DNA of 47,939 nucleotides from Bacteroidota bacterium (GCA_023423835.1 JAFAEW010000044.1:1-47939), one strand, 5' to 3'. Numbered from the stretch's first letter, positions 8,216 through 16,641 are shown. The notes: generated from the letters alone by a model not told the origin. Translations and numbers: made by a program.

Positions 8216-8803
8216 TTACATCGGTTTCTCAACCTGCATATAATTGAGTTCAACAGGCGTTGATCTTCCAAATATTTTTACTGTAACCTTCAACTTTTTC
8301 TTCTCGTCATTTACTTCTTCAATAACACCGTTGAAGTCATTGAAAGGCCCTTCAATGATTTTAATTGTTTCACCCACGATAAACGGCTCACTCATAGAAA
8401 TTCCCTGATCATTCATTTCATCCACTTTTCCGAGCATCTTATTTACTTCTGCTTTTCTAAGTGAGATGATATTTCCTTTTGATCCTTTTCCGTCGGTAAG
8501 GAAATGCATGATGTCAGTGATATTACTGATATGGTGAATGATATCGTCGGTAAGCTTTCCGCTAACCACTTCAAGCATTACGTATCCGGGGTAATAGTTT
8601 TTTTCGCGGGTTACTTTTTTACCATTCTGAACTTTATAAACCTTTTCCATCGGAAGAAACACCTGTTTGATGATCTCATCCCATCCGTTTCTTCTAATAT
8701 CCTTTTCGAGATAATCTCTTACTTTTTTTTCCTTTCCGCTTACTACCCTTAAAACATACCATTTGGTTTCCACCTGTTCCACATTTGACACTGCCTCTTC
8801 CAT
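8216..8803 (-). CDS. nusG: Transcription termination/antitermination protein NusG
   Basis: A 195-residue NusG, which binds RNA polymerase, suppresses pausing and couples transcription to Rho or ribosomes. The NGN domain is seen from 'KWYVLRVVSGKEKKVRDYLE' (about residue 14), with the 'KNYYPGYVMLEV' core strand; the C-terminal KOW domain covers about 138-195 ('GETIKIIEGPFNDFNGVIEEV'). An insertion between the two, containing 'DGKGSKGNIISLRKAEV', is usual in Bacteroidota. It starts 6 bases after secE, the near-universal arrangement. Confidence 0.96.
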   Translation of the reverse strand: MEEAVSNVEQVETKWYVLRVVSGKEKKVRDYLEKDIRRNGWDEIIKQVFLPMEKVYKVQNGKKVTREKNYYPGYVMLEVVSGKLTDDIIHHISNITDIMHFLTDGKGSKGNIISLRKAEVNKMLGKVDEMNDQGISMSEPFIVGETIKIIEGPFNDFNGVIEEVNDEKKKLKVTVKIFGRSTPVELNYMQVEKPM

Positions 8804-8809
8804 AATAAT

Positions 8810-9004
8810 CTACTTAAAAAATGAATAAATGAGCTGCAGAACGTGGGTGCTGATAAAGTCCATCAGCCAGACCATTCCGGTAAGTAAAAGGGTTGCAATT
8901 AAAACTATTGAAGTTGTTTGCTGCAACTCTGATCCGGTAGGCCAGGTCACTTTTTCCCTCAGTTCATAAATGCTCTCTTTGATGTATGTTGTAACCTTAT
9001 TCAT
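8810..9004 (-). CDS. secE: Preprotein translocase subunit SecE
   Basis: A 64-residue single-span SecE, the small clamp subunit of the SecYEG channel. The conserved amphipathic helix 'YELREKVTWPTGSELQQTT' (about residues 13-31) is followed by one membrane segment (about 32-50) and a short tail. The length is normal for non-enterobacterial SecE. It lies between tRNA-Trp and nusG and is probably cotranscribed with both. Confidence 0.95.
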   Translation of the reverse strand: MNKVTTYIKESIYELREKVTWPTGSELQQTTSIVLIATLLLTGMVWLMDFISTHVLQLIYSFFK

Positions 9005-9040
9005 TAGATGGTTTCTACAAATTTAAAAAAAATTCTACAG

Positions 9041-9111
9041 CACGGGTACTAGGATTCGAACCCAGATCTAAGGTTTTGGAGACCTCCATTCTACCATTGA
9101 ACTATACCCGT
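9041..9111 (-). tRNA. tRNA-Trp (anticodon CCA)
   Basis: A 71-base cloverleaf read on the minus strand. Acceptor ACGGGTA pairs with TACCCGT, discriminator G. Anticodon loop CTCCAAA, TpsiC arm with GGTTCGAATCC. CCA tail is not encoded. Located directly upstream of secE-nusG, as in E. coli. Confidence 0.95.
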
Positions 9112-9150
9112 AAATTTCCTGTGGGAAAAATATTTTTAAAGAGCCAAACT

Positions 9151-9188
9151 AAAAACAAAGTACCCAAGCTTTAAGCCTAAGTACTTTG
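9151..9188 (-). terminator. Intrinsic terminator after tuf
   Basis: On the minus strand CAAAGTAC pairs perfectly with GTACTTTG. The helix can continue through weaker T-G and G-T pairs to almost 15 bp, and is followed by TTTTT. It separates tuf from the downstream tRNA-Trp-secE-nusG group. Confidence 0.85.
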
Positions 9189-9239
9189 CAAAAGTATATA
9201 AAGCTTTTCCATAATCCCGTGCAGGAATTAAAAGGCCGC

Positions 9240-10427
9240 TTATTTTATAATTTCTGTAACCTGTCCTGCACCTACTGTACGTCCACCTTCGCGGATGGCG
9301 AATTTCAAACCTTTTTCCATCGCAATTGGCTGGATAAGTTTTACAGTAAGGCTTACGTTATCACCGGGCATTACCATTTCCGTTCCTTCAGGAAGAGTTA
9401 CTTCACCGGTTACGTCGGTTGTACGGAAGTAAAACTGCGGACGGTATTTGTTGAAGAACGGAGTATGACGTCCACCTTCTTCTTTGCTCAATACGTAAAC
9501 TTCACATTTAAATTCGGTATGTGGCGTAATTGATCCGGGTTTACAGATAACCATACCACGACGGATCTGTGTTTTTTCAATACCGCGCAACAGCAGACCT
9601 GCGTTGTCACCTGCCTGACCTTCGTCCAATAACTTTTTGAACATTTCAATACCGGTAACAGTGGTGTTAAGCGGATCAGGAATCAATCCTACTACCTGTA
9701 CAGGTTCACCAACTTTTACTCTACCTCTTTCAATACGACCGGTAGCAACTGTACCACGACCGGTAATAGAGAATACGTCTTCTACAGACATAAGGAATGG
9801 CTGGTCAACAGGACGGGGAGGCAACGGAATATAGCTGTCAACAGCTTCCATCAGCTCATCAACGGCTTTAACCCATTTTTCATCTCCGGCCAAAGCTCCT
9901 GTAGCAGAACCCTGAATGATGGGGGTATTATCGCCATCAAAACCGTAGAAGGAAAGCAATTCGCGAATTTCCATTTCCACGAGTTCAAGCAATTCAGGAT
10001 CGTCAACAAGGTCAACCTTGTTCATGAACACTACCATACGCGGAACACCTACCTGACGTGCAAGAAGAATGTGTTCTTTTGTTTGTGGCATCGGTCCATC
10101 GGTAGCAGCAACCACCAAAATCGCACCGTCCATCTGGGCTGCACCCGTGATCATATTTTTTACATAGTCAGCGTGACCGGGACAATCTACGTGTGCGTAG
10201 TGACGGTTAGCGGTTTGATACTCCACGTGTGAAGTATTAATGGTAATACCGCGTTCCTTTTCTTCCGGAGCCGCATCAATTTCATCGTATTTTCTTACTT
10301 GAGCCATACCTCTTGATGACAAAATAGAGGTGATAGCAGCCGTTAAAGTAGTTTTACCGTGGTCAATGTGGCCGATGGTTCCAACGTTAACGTGAGGTTT
10401 GTCCCTCTTAAAGGTCTCTTTAGACAT
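9240..10427 (-). CDS. tuf: Translation elongation factor Tu
   Basis: A 395-residue EF-Tu that delivers aminoacyl-tRNA to the ribosome. The GTPase motifs are intact: GHIDHGKT (19-26), RGITI (59-63), DCPGH (81-85), NKVD (136-139) and GSATGAL. Domains II and III follow at full length, ending 'GGRTVGAGQVTEIIK'. Directly upstream are four tRNA genes (Thr, Tyr, Gly, Thr) on the same strand; downstream is a strong terminator. No second tuf copy is in the window. Confidence 0.99.
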   Translation of the reverse strand: MSKETFKRDKPHVNVGTIGHIDHGKTTLTAAITSILSSRGMAQVRKYDEIDAAPEEKERGITINTSHVEYQTANRHYAHVDCPGHADYVKNMITGAAQMDGAILVVAATDGPMPQTKEHILLARQVGVPRMVVFMNKVDLVDDPELLELVEMEIRELLSFYGFDGDNTPIIQGSATGALAGDEKWVKAVDELMEAVDSYIPLPPRPVDQPFLMSVEDVFSITGRGTVATGRIERGRVKVGEPVQVVGLIPDPLNTTVTGIEMFKKLLDEGQAGDNAGLLLRGIEKTQIRRGMVICKPGSITPHTEFKCEVYVLSKEEGGRHTPFFNKYRPQFYFRTTDVTGEVTLPEGTEMVMPGDNVSLTVKLIQPIAMEKGLKFAIREGGRTVGAGQVTEIIK

Positions 10428-10554
10428 CTTATCGTTTTTAATTGTTGTTTTATAATTCAGCCAACAGAAAAATCTATTGACTCTAGTTTCCTTTTTGCTT
10501 TAGTCATCCGCATGAATACAAAAATCAAAGACACCATTTTCGTATTACAATTGG

Positions 10555-10626
<72 letters not shown>

Positions 10627-10699
10627 ATTCTCAGTTGAAGAGTAAACGCATTAGATATTGCCGGTCGTAAACCAATAAACCCGATGCACTTTCAATGAG

Positions 10700-10772
10700 A
10701 GCGGAAGACGAGGCTCGAACTCGCCACCTATAGCTTGGAAGGCTATCGCTCTACCAAATGAGCTACCTCCGC
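10700..10772 (-). tRNA. tRNA-Gly (anticodon TCC)
   Basis: A 73-base cloverleaf on the minus strand. Acceptor GCGGAGG pairs with CTTCCGC (one G-T), discriminator T. Anticodon stem ATAGC/GCTAT with loop CTTCCAA. TpsiC arm contains GTTCGAGCC. Confidence 0.95.
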
Positions 10773-10830
10773 TTATTATCGTCAACAGACGATCACTATT
10801 TTTAAAGAACCTTACCGGAAAAACCGGTTG

Positions 10831-10913
10831 TGGGCAGTGGTGGATTCGAACCACCGAAGTCGAAAGACAGCAGATTTACAGTCTGCCCCATTTGGCCGCT
10901 CTGGAAACTGCCC
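10831..10913 (-). tRNA. tRNA-Tyr (anticodon GTA)
   Basis: An 83-base class II tRNA with a long variable arm, read on the minus strand. Acceptor GGGCAGT pairs with ACTGCCC, discriminator A. Anticodon loop CTGTAAA. TpsiC arm GGTGG/CCACC around TTCGAAT. Confidence 0.95.
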
Positions 10914-10960
10914 CTATTAGCTCGGTCTACTCAATGAACCTGTAATACACAAATAAACGG

Positions 10961-11033
10961 AGCCACTTGTCGGAATCGAACCAACGACCTACTGATTACA
11001 AATCAGTTGCTCTACCAGCTGAGCTAAAGTGGC
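10961..11033 (-). tRNA. tRNA-Thr (anticodon TGT)
   Basis: A 73-base cloverleaf on the minus strand. Acceptor GCCACTT pairs with AAGTGGC, discriminator T. Anticodon stem ACTGA/TCAGT with loop TTTGTAA. First tRNA of the cluster; the promoter at 11131-11160 lies upstream. Confidence 0.95.
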
Positions 11034-11364
11034 CTGTATCCTGAAATTAAGCCGCTTGTATTCAGCTCTTTCTCACTACCCCTATCGTTTTCAATAATAT
11101 TGAAAAGAACTTTCATTTTTTTCAGGAGGGCAAAGGTAAGTGAAAACTTAATATTTCAAAACTTTACGCGTTTTTTTTTCACTACTTCTTCACTATTTCT
11201 TTTGCGCTGCCTCTTAAAGGCCGCAAAATTAACTTCTGTTGTTATAACCAGCAAAACTTTCCACCAGATTTTTTCCTGCAACTATCTGTTATTTTGATTT
11301 CCAAACGGTAAAAAAAAGTAAAACCCTGTATCCATTATTGATTTTATCCTAACTTACATATTCT
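11034..11364. other. Gene-free stretch upstream of the tRNA-tuf cluster and the VWA gene
   Basis: About 330 bases between divergent transcription units. Apart from a good leftward promoter at 11131-11160 I see T-rich, low-complexity sequence. One plus-strand frame is open here but encodes a Phe/Ser-rich stretch with no recognisable features. Confidence 0.7.
11131..11160 (-). promoter_or_regulatory. Promoter of the tRNA-Thr/Tyr/Gly/Thr-tuf transcription unit
   Basis: On the minus strand TTTG (11160-11157), an 18-base spacer and TACCTTTG (11138-11131), matching the Bacteroidota -33/-7 consensus. It lies about 100 bases before the first tRNA, which leaves a leader to be trimmed by tRNA processing. 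Confidence 0.7.
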
Positions 11365-12459
11365 ATGAGAGGACACAGATTTTCAAAGTTTCAGCCAGGC
11401 GAGGGCAAAAGCCGGTTTGAACAATTGCTCGATCTTTTTTTGGAATTACTAACCTATACAAGCGGCGATGTGGCAGAAGCACTTTCGTGGATGAATGAAT
11501 TGGATAAAAAATACCAGCTCACCGACGACGAATATGGTATGGGTGATTTTATTGAAGATCTAAAGCGAAACGGATATATCAAGGAAGAAAATGAACAGGG
11601 AAAGATTGTACTTACAGGAAAAAGCGAGCAGAGCATCCGCAAAAAAAGCCTGGAAGAGATCTTCGGAAAACTGAAAAAAGGTAAAACCGGCGAACATACG
11701 ACACATAAGCCGGGATTGGGTGATGAAATAAGTCCTGATCACCGGCCGTTCCAGTTTGGCGACACCCTCGAGCAGATCGACTTTACCGAAAGCATTCGCA
11801 ATGCACAGATCAACCACGGCATCGAGAGTTTTGCCATGCAGGAAGATGACCTCCAGATCAGGGAAACCGATTATAAAACACAGACCTCCACTGTGTTAAT
11901 GATCGATATTTCTCATTCAATGATCTTATATGGCGAAGACCGGATCACTCCGGCAAAAAAAGTTGCGATGGCGCTCAGCGAGTTGATAACGACAAAGTAT
12001 CCGAAAGACACGCTCGACATCGTGGTTTTTGGAAACGATGCCTGGGCCATCGAAATCAAAGATATTCCGTATCTGCAGGTTGGACCCTACCATACCAATA
12101 CCGTTGCCGGTCTGGAACTGGGAATGGATATTTTGAGAAGACGTAAAAATTCAAATAAACAGATCTTTATGATCACCGATGGCAAACCCACCTGCTTAAA
12201 GGCAGGAAAAGGCTATTACAAAAACAGCTTTGGGCTGGATAAGCGCATAACAAACCGCTGCCTGAATCTGGCGGCACAGTGCAAAAAATTGAAAATACCG
12301 ATTACCACATTCATGATTGCAAGCGATCCGTACCTCCAAAGATTTGTGACAGAATTTACCGAATCAAACAATGGAAAGGCCTTTTTTGCAACGCTCGACC
12401 GGCTCGGCGCATTTGTTTTCCGCGACTTCGAGAGTGGCAAAAGGAAGATCGTTTATTGA
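11365..12459 (+). CDS. VWA domain protein with intact MIDAS (MoxR-partner type)
   Basis: A 364-residue cytosolic protein. The N-terminal half is helical and charged, with a winged-helix-like part near 60-85 ('MGDFIEDLKRNGYIKEE'). The C-terminal von Willebrand A domain starts near 175: the MIDAS metal site is formed by DISHS (Asp181-Ser185), Thr246 and Asp272 (MITDGKP). Proteins of this kind normally work with a MoxR/RavA-type or magnesium-chelatase-like AAA ATPase in complex assembly. No such ATPase is adjacent here, so the partner must be encoded elsewhere. No signal peptide or membrane segment. Function is inferred only at the family level. Confidence 0.85.
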   Translation: MRGHRFSKFQPGEGKSRFEQLLDLFLELLTYTSGDVAEALSWMNELDKKYQLTDDEYGMGDFIEDLKRNGYIKEENEQGKIVLTGKSEQSIRKKSLEEIFGKLKKGKTGEHTTHKPGLGDEISPDHRPFQFGDTLEQIDFTESIRNAQINHGIESFAMQEDDLQIRETDYKTQTSTVLMIDISHSMILYGEDRITPAKKVAMALSELITTKYPKDTLDIVVFGNDAWAIEIKDIPYLQVGPYHTNTVAGLELGMDILRRRKNSNKQIFMITDGKPTCLKAGKGYYKNSFGLDKRITNRCLNLAAQCKKLKIPITTFMIASDPYLQRFVTEFTESNNGKAFFATLDRLGAFVFRDFESGKRKIVY

Positions 12460-12483
12460 GATGTGAGATGCTTAAATAATAAA

Positions 12484-12514
12484 TTTGCTTTTTTGTTTCC
12501 AACATGTAAATTTG
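12484..12514 (+). promoter_or_regulatory. Promoter of rpsP
   Basis: TTTG at 12484-12487, a 19-base spacer and TAAATTTG at 12507-12514: an ideal Bacteroidota housekeeping promoter. The TTTG is itself part of another TAAATTTG (12480-12487). The rpsP start codon is 53 bases downstream of the -7 element. Confidence 0.75.
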
Positions 12515-12567
12515 CAGCTTATTGCATTAACCTATTTTTTCATTAAGCCTTTAAATTTCTATTTAAC

Positions 12568-13005
12568 ATGGCAGTAAAGATCAGACTTCAAAGACACGGA
12601 AGTAAAAAGAGGCCTTTCTATTTTATAGTTATCGCCGATGCCCGTGCACCCCGTGATGGAAAATTTATTCAAAAAATCGGGACTTACAATCCACTTTCAG
12701 TACCGGCTACTGTTCAGCTCGACAGACAAAAAGCGCTCGAATGGTTACATAAAGGCGCACAGCCAACCGATACGGTTAGAAGGATTCTTTCATTCAAAGG
12801 TGTTTTATATTTAAAGCATCTGCTTCGTGGTGTTAAACTTGGTTTGTTTGATGAAGCCGCAGCAATGGTGAAATTCCAGAAGTGGCATGAAGAACATGAA
12901 GCAAGCTTAAAACGCCGTAATGAAGAGCATAAAAAATCTCAAAGAGCAAGACGCAGTACCCCTCCTGTGCAGCGGGTAAATCAAAACGATGAAACTTCAG
13001 CTTAA
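12568..13005 (+). CDS. rpsP: 30S ribosomal protein S16
   Basis: S16 of the small ribosomal subunit. The conserved start 'MAVKIRLQRHGSKKRPFYFIVIAD' (first residues MAVKIRLQRHG) and 'KIGTYNP' are intact in the first 85 residues, the size of the E. coli protein. About 60 further residues follow, strongly basic and polar ('EEHKKSQRARRSTPP'). Such tails are common in Bacteroidota S16. The usual partners rimM and trmD are not next to it; the gene has its own promoter and a strong terminator, so it is monocistronic. Confidence 0.96.
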   Translation: MAVKIRLQRHGSKKRPFYFIVIADARAPRDGKFIQKIGTYNPLSVPATVQLDRQKALEWLHKGAQPTDTVRRILSFKGVLYLKHLLRGVKLGLFDEAAAMVKFQKWHEEHEASLKRRNEEHKKSQRARRSTPPVQRVNQNDETSA

Positions 13006-13023
13006 GATTTTGTAAACTCTTTT

Positions 13024-13057
13024 AAAAAAGCTGTCCAATCCGGACAGCTTTTTTTTT
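13024..13057 (+). terminator. Intrinsic terminator after rpsP
   Basis: AGCTGTCC and GGACAGCT form a perfect 8-bp stem around a 5-base loop. It is flanked by six A and followed by nine T, so the helix can extend further. It begins 19 bases after the rpsP stop. Confidence 0.95.
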
Positions 13058-13109
13058 GCCTAAAAGTGTTAACTTGTAGCAACTCTCCACTTTAAACAAC
13101 ATCGGCTTT

Positions 13110-14654
13110 ATGAAAATTTTTTACACCCTCATTCTTGCTGCCGCAGTGTCCGGCGCAACCTCAAATGCTCAAACCGGCAAGCTCGATCAATCTTTTGGAA
13201 ACAGCGGAATTGTTGTTACACCCCTGTCGAATGGGAACGATGTTGCAAAGGGTTTGGCCATACAGGATGATAACAAAATCATAGTAGTGGGCACCGGTTA
13301 TCTCAGCGACCGCAACTTTTCTGACGCTTTCCTGATACGCTATCGCTCCGATGGGACCATCGACAGCAGTTTCGGACTCAATGGACTCGTTATACCAAAG
13401 CTGGGTGGCCGAACCGGAACCCTGAGCAGCGTAGTAATTCAACCGGATAGCAAAATTTTAGCAGGCGGAACTTCCAACAATCCCTCGGGAGGCTATAATT
13501 TTAAACTGATCCGTTTGAACAGCGACGGATCTGCAGATCCAACTTTTGGCGCCAGCGGTAAGGTTTCTACTGATTTCGGTGCAGATGACTGGCTATCTGA
13601 GATAAAGCTCCTTTCTGATGGAAAGATTTTAGCCGTCGGAAGATCCGGTTTTCTATACTACAACACCACGGTAATCGCGAGGTACAACAGAGATGGATCG
13701 CCCGACTATTCGTTTGGAGGCGACGGGAGGATAGTGCTCGGCGAAAATTCGGGAGAAGGCACTTCCATTGACGTCTTACCAAACGGTAATTATATTGTGG
13801 GAGGCACTTACTCAGGTTATTCATTTTCAAACCACGGATTTCTAAAGAGCATAAAACCATCCGGCGTTTTGGATTCCTCATTCGGAAGCAACGGCACAAC
13901 CGTACTTCCCGAATTATACGGCATTGCTAACGTACTAGCCCTTCCAAATGGAAAAATCGTTTGCGGCGGTTCTAAGAATTTTGATGATTCCTATTACAAA
14001 CACAAGTTTGCCTTATACCGGTTTAATGCAAACGGACAATTCGACCATAGCTTTGGTACTAATGGCACCATTGTTACCGTCCTGGATTCAGTCAATAATC
14101 TTGATCGGGGAGGCCAAATAGTTTTAACACCAAACGGACAGATTGTTCAGGCGGGCTCATCAGCAGGCCGCGCAGCTTTATTGAGATATCAATATAATGG
14201 TACATTAAACGGTTTTGTAACAACGGATGCCGGAGGCGACAGTTCGTATATTTCTACAATGGCTTTTGAAAAAGATTACAGCAAATTGGTTGCGGCAGGC
14301 TCACGTCTGACTGGTGAAATAGACACTGGTGACGATGTGTTAATATTGAGATATTATGCCAGACACAATCAAGTTCAACCGCCGGCTTATAGCAGCAGCA
14401 AAAAGATGGAGGAGCAAAAACAGCTTCTGATCTATCCAAATCCTGCAAAGACAAGACTATATGTTGAGGGATTGGAGGGAAAATATTCGGCAAAATTTTC
14501 GCTGTCTGACCGGGCTGGAAATGTTGTGTACAGCGAAAGGAGCCGAAATACAGACCGAAAGGAGTTAAATGTAGCTGCGTTGAAACCGGGTATCTATTTT
14601 CTTCAGGTTGAAGAAAACGGGCAAATTTACAAATTCACTATAATAAAGGAATAG
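13110..14654 (+). CDS. Delta-60 repeat protein with T9SS sorting domain
   Basis: A 514-residue exported protein with a signal peptide ending SNAQ. The body is built from about 60-residue repeats, each starting with a motif of the type LDxSFGxxG: LDQSFGNSG, IDSSFGLNG, ADPTFGASG, PDYSFGGDG, LDSSFGSNG and FDHSFGTNG, with intervening 'PDGKIL/VxGxS' strands. This is the delta-60 repeat, expected to form a beta-propeller-like structure. The last 80 residues ('LLIYPNPAKTRLYVEG...LKPGIYFLQVEENGQIYKFTIIKE') are a T9SS type A sorting domain. The ligand or substrate is unknown; cell-surface location is expected. Confidence 0.92.
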   Translation: MKIFYTLILAAAVSGATSNAQTGKLDQSFGNSGIVVTPLSNGNDVAKGLAIQDDNKIIVVGTGYLSDRNFSDAFLIRYRSDGTIDSSFGLNGLVIPKLGGRTGTLSSVVIQPDSKILAGGTSNNPSGGYNFKLIRLNSDGSADPTFGASGKVSTDFGADDWLSEIKLLSDGKILAVGRSGFLYYNTTVIARYNRDGSPDYSFGGDGRIVLGENSGEGTSIDVLPNGNYIVGGTYSGYSFSNHGFLKSIKPSGVLDSSFGSNGTTVLPELYGIANVLALPNGKIVCGGSKNFDDSYYKHKFALYRFNANGQFDHSFGTNGTIVTVLDSVNNLDRGGQIVLTPNGQIVQAGSSAGRAALLRYQYNGTLNGFVTTDAGGDSSYISTMAFEKDYSKLVAAGSRLTGEIDTGDDVLILRYYARHNQVQPPAYSSSKKMEEQKQLLIYPNPAKTRLYVEGLEGKYSAKFSLSDRAGNVVYSERSRNTDRKELNVAALKPGIYFLQVEENGQIYKFTIIKE

Positions 14655-14674
14655 CAGGAAAAGATGCAGGTGGA

Positions 14675-15238
14675 TTAATCCAGTCTTTTTGAAATTTTGT
14701 CGTTGATCAGTTCAAAAAGATGTTCGGGATGGTATTTTCTCCATTCTTCAACCTCCATCAATTCAATGTAATAATTAAGCTTTCGTTTCAGAAAGTCGTA
14801 TTGGGTAGCTTCAGGCATGTTTAGAGAAACGATCCAGCCTTCTTCATCTGTCACTTCATCAAACCATTCGATGTAATAGTCGCGGTCACTGCTGTGAAAA
14901 TTCAACACGTTTTCGGTAATCAGAATGAATTTCGTAATGCCTTCTTCAAAAAGGCGGTCGATCACTTCCCTTTTTAATGTCATGATATCATTTTCAATGG
15001 CATCATTCCATTCGCCAATTAATTCTATGATCGCAAATTTCTGGTCATAATCTGCAAATAATATCTTCATGTAAAGGGTACGGCTTCCAAATTCGTCCCA
15101 TTGCGGATGAATGTAAAAATTGTAGATGGCCTGGGTATATTCAAACTCATTATAAATGCGTCCAAAAAACGGGCTGCGTTCATCTTCTTCCGCAGTATAC
15201 AAATGCCTCCAGTTATAAAACGGTTCTATTTCATGCAT
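14675..15238 (-). CDS. Uncharacterised conserved-looking cytosolic protein
   Basis: A 187-residue soluble protein, acidic and unusually rich in Tyr, Phe and Trp ('MHEIEPFYNWRHLYTAEEDERSPFFGRIYNEFEY' in its first part, summarised by FYNWRHLY and SPFFGR). The alternating pattern 'KFAIIELIGEWNDAIENDI...KFILITENVLNFHSSDRDYYIEW' suggests an alpha/beta fold. I do not recognise the family. An in-frame TTG six codons upstream exists, but the ATG at 15238 follows a TAACTTTG -7 element at a sensible distance. The gene converges with the delta-60 protein gene, with a 20-base gap. Confidence 0.75.
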   Translation of the reverse strand: MHEIEPFYNWRHLYTAEEDERSPFFGRIYNEFEYTQAIYNFYIHPQWDEFGSRTLYMKILFADYDQKFAIIELIGEWNDAIENDIMTLKREVIDRLFEEGITKFILITENVLNFHSSDRDYYIEWFDEVTDEEGWIVSLNMPEATQYDFLKRKLNYYIELMEVEEWRKYHPEHLFELINDKISKRLD

Positions 15239-15253
15239 AGAATAGTAATTGTG

Positions 15254-15261
15254 CAAAGTTA
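15254..15261 (-). promoter_or_regulatory. -7 element for the uncharacterised protein gene
   Basis: TAACTTTG on the minus strand matches TAnnTTTG exactly. The G is 16 bases from the ATG at 15238. No clear TTTG at the expected upstream distance. It overlaps the alternative TTG start and so argues against it. Confidence 0.5.
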
Positions 15262-15296
15262 GGCAAATGCTATTACAGCCTTGTTAAGGGGGTGGT

Positions 15297-15331
15297 TAAA
15301 AAAACCAAACGCAGGTCAATCAAAACCTGCG
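15297..15331 (-). terminator. Intrinsic terminator after metK
   Basis: On the minus strand CGCAGGT pairs with ACCTGCG (7 bp) around an 8-base loop and is followed by a T-rich run interrupted by two G. It starts 30 bases beyond the metK stop. Confidence 0.85.
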
Positions 15332-15360
15332 CTTGTACGGATTTCCGTTATTTAATTTAC

Positions 15361-16614
15361 TTATTTTATTCCGAATGCCTTTTTTACTTTTGGTACAAAA
15401 TCGAGCTTTTCCCAGGTGAATAGTTCCACCTTTTTTACGATCGTTTTACCTTCGGGAGATCTGAATTCCTTGGTCACCGTTTCGCTCTTTCTGCCCATAT
15501 GTCCATAAGCGGCCGTTTCGCTATAGATAGGATTTCTCAGCTTCAGGCGCTGCTCAATAAACCAGGGTCTGAGATCGAAGATTTCTGTTACTTTTTGCGC
15601 TATTTCGGCATCCGAAAAATCGACCTTTGCGGTTCCGAAAGTATTTACGAATACGCCGATCGGCTGCGCAATGCCGATGGCATAAGAAACCTGTACCAAT
15701 GCTTCTTCGCTTACACCGGCTGCCACCAGATTCTTAGCGATATGACGCGTAGCATAGGCGGCAGAACGGTCAACTTTTGAAGGATCTTTTCCGCTGAAGG
15801 CACCGCCTCCGTGTGCGCCTCGTCCTCCATAGGTATCAACAATTATTTTTCTTCCGGTAAGGCCGGTATCGCCGTGAGGGCCGCCGATAACAAATTTGCC
15901 GGTTGGATTGATGTGGTATTTTATTTTATCGTTGAAAAGCTTTGCATACTTCGGATACTTTGAAACGATCCTCGGAACAAGGATTTTCATCATATCCTTT
16001 CTGATCTTTTTGGCCATCTTTTCTTCCGAATCAAAATCATCATGCTGGGTAGAAATAACGATCGCCTCAATTCTCGATGGCTTGTGCTGGTCGTCGTATT
16101 CCAGTGTAACCTGGCTTTTGGCATCCGGACGGAGATACGTGATCTCGTTGTTTTCTCTTCGCAATTGCGCAAGCTCCTGCAATATTTTATGGGAAAGGTC
16201 CAATGCCAGCGGCATAAAGTCTTCGGTTTCATTGGTTGCATAGCCAAACATCATTCCCTGGTCGCCTGCCCCTTGCTCTTCTTTATTGATCTTATCAACG
16301 CCCTGGTTAATATCCGGCGATTGCTCATGAATAGCCGATAAAATTCCGCAGCTATTGGCTTCAAACATGTATTCGCTCTTTGTGTAACCGATCTTTCTGA
16401 TTACACCTCTGGCAATTTCCTGCACATCGAGATAGGCTTTGCTTCGCACCTCTCCTGCCAGCACCACCTGGCCGGTTGTAACCAGTGTTTCACATGCCAC
16501 CTTGCTGTTTGGATCAAAAGCAAGAAAATTATCGATTAAGGCATCAGAGATCTGATCGGCAATTTTATCGGGATGTCCTTCAGAAACACTTTCAGACGTA
16601 AATAAATAAGGCAT
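15361..16614 (-). CDS. metK: S-adenosylmethionine synthetase
   Basis: A 417-residue methionine adenosyltransferase that makes SAM from methionine and ATP. Key motifs: GHPDKIADQ (13-21) with the ATP-contacting His and metal Asp, GAGDQGMMFGYA, GGPHGDTGLTGRKIIVDTYGG, and GGGAFSGKDPSKVDRSAAY with the catalytic Lys. Full length and intact. Promoter element TATCTTTG lies upstream and a terminator downstream, so it is a single-gene unit. The 82-base upstream gap is too short for, and does not resemble, a SAM riboswitch. Confidence 0.98.
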   Translation of the reverse strand: MPYLFTSESVSEGHPDKIADQISDALIDNFLAFDPNSKVACETLVTTGQVVLAGEVRSKAYLDVQEIARGVIRKIGYTKSEYMFEANSCGILSAIHEQSPDINQGVDKINKEEQGAGDQGMMFGYATNETEDFMPLALDLSHKILQELAQLRRENNEITYLRPDAKSQVTLEYDDQHKPSRIEAIVISTQHDDFDSEEKMAKKIRKDMMKILVPRIVSKYPKYAKLFNDKIKYHINPTGKFVIGGPHGDTGLTGRKIIVDTYGGRGAHGGGAFSGKDPSKVDRSAAYATRHIAKNLVAAGVSEEALVQVSYAIGIAQPIGVFVNTFGTAKVDFSDAEIAQKVTEIFDLRPWFIEQRLKLRNPIYSETAAYGHMGRKSETVTKEFRSPEGKTIVKKVELFTWEKLDFVPKVKKAFGIK

Positions 16615-16633
16615 AGATTTTTTTTAACGGTTG

Positions 16634-16641
16634 CAAAGATA
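16634..16641 (-). promoter_or_regulatory. -7 element for metK
   Basis: TATCTTTG on the minus strand, exact TAnnTTTG match, 19 bases before the metK ATG. No TTTG seen at the expected -33 distance. Confidence 0.5.

Noticed and set aside
9186..9533. Frame antisense to the end of tuf
   Set aside because: Shadow of the highly conserved tuf coding sequence; it also spans the tuf terminator.
11100..11297. 65-codon frame between the tRNA cluster and the VWA gene
   Set aside because: Starts at a TTG in T-rich low-complexity DNA that holds the tRNA promoter on the other strand.
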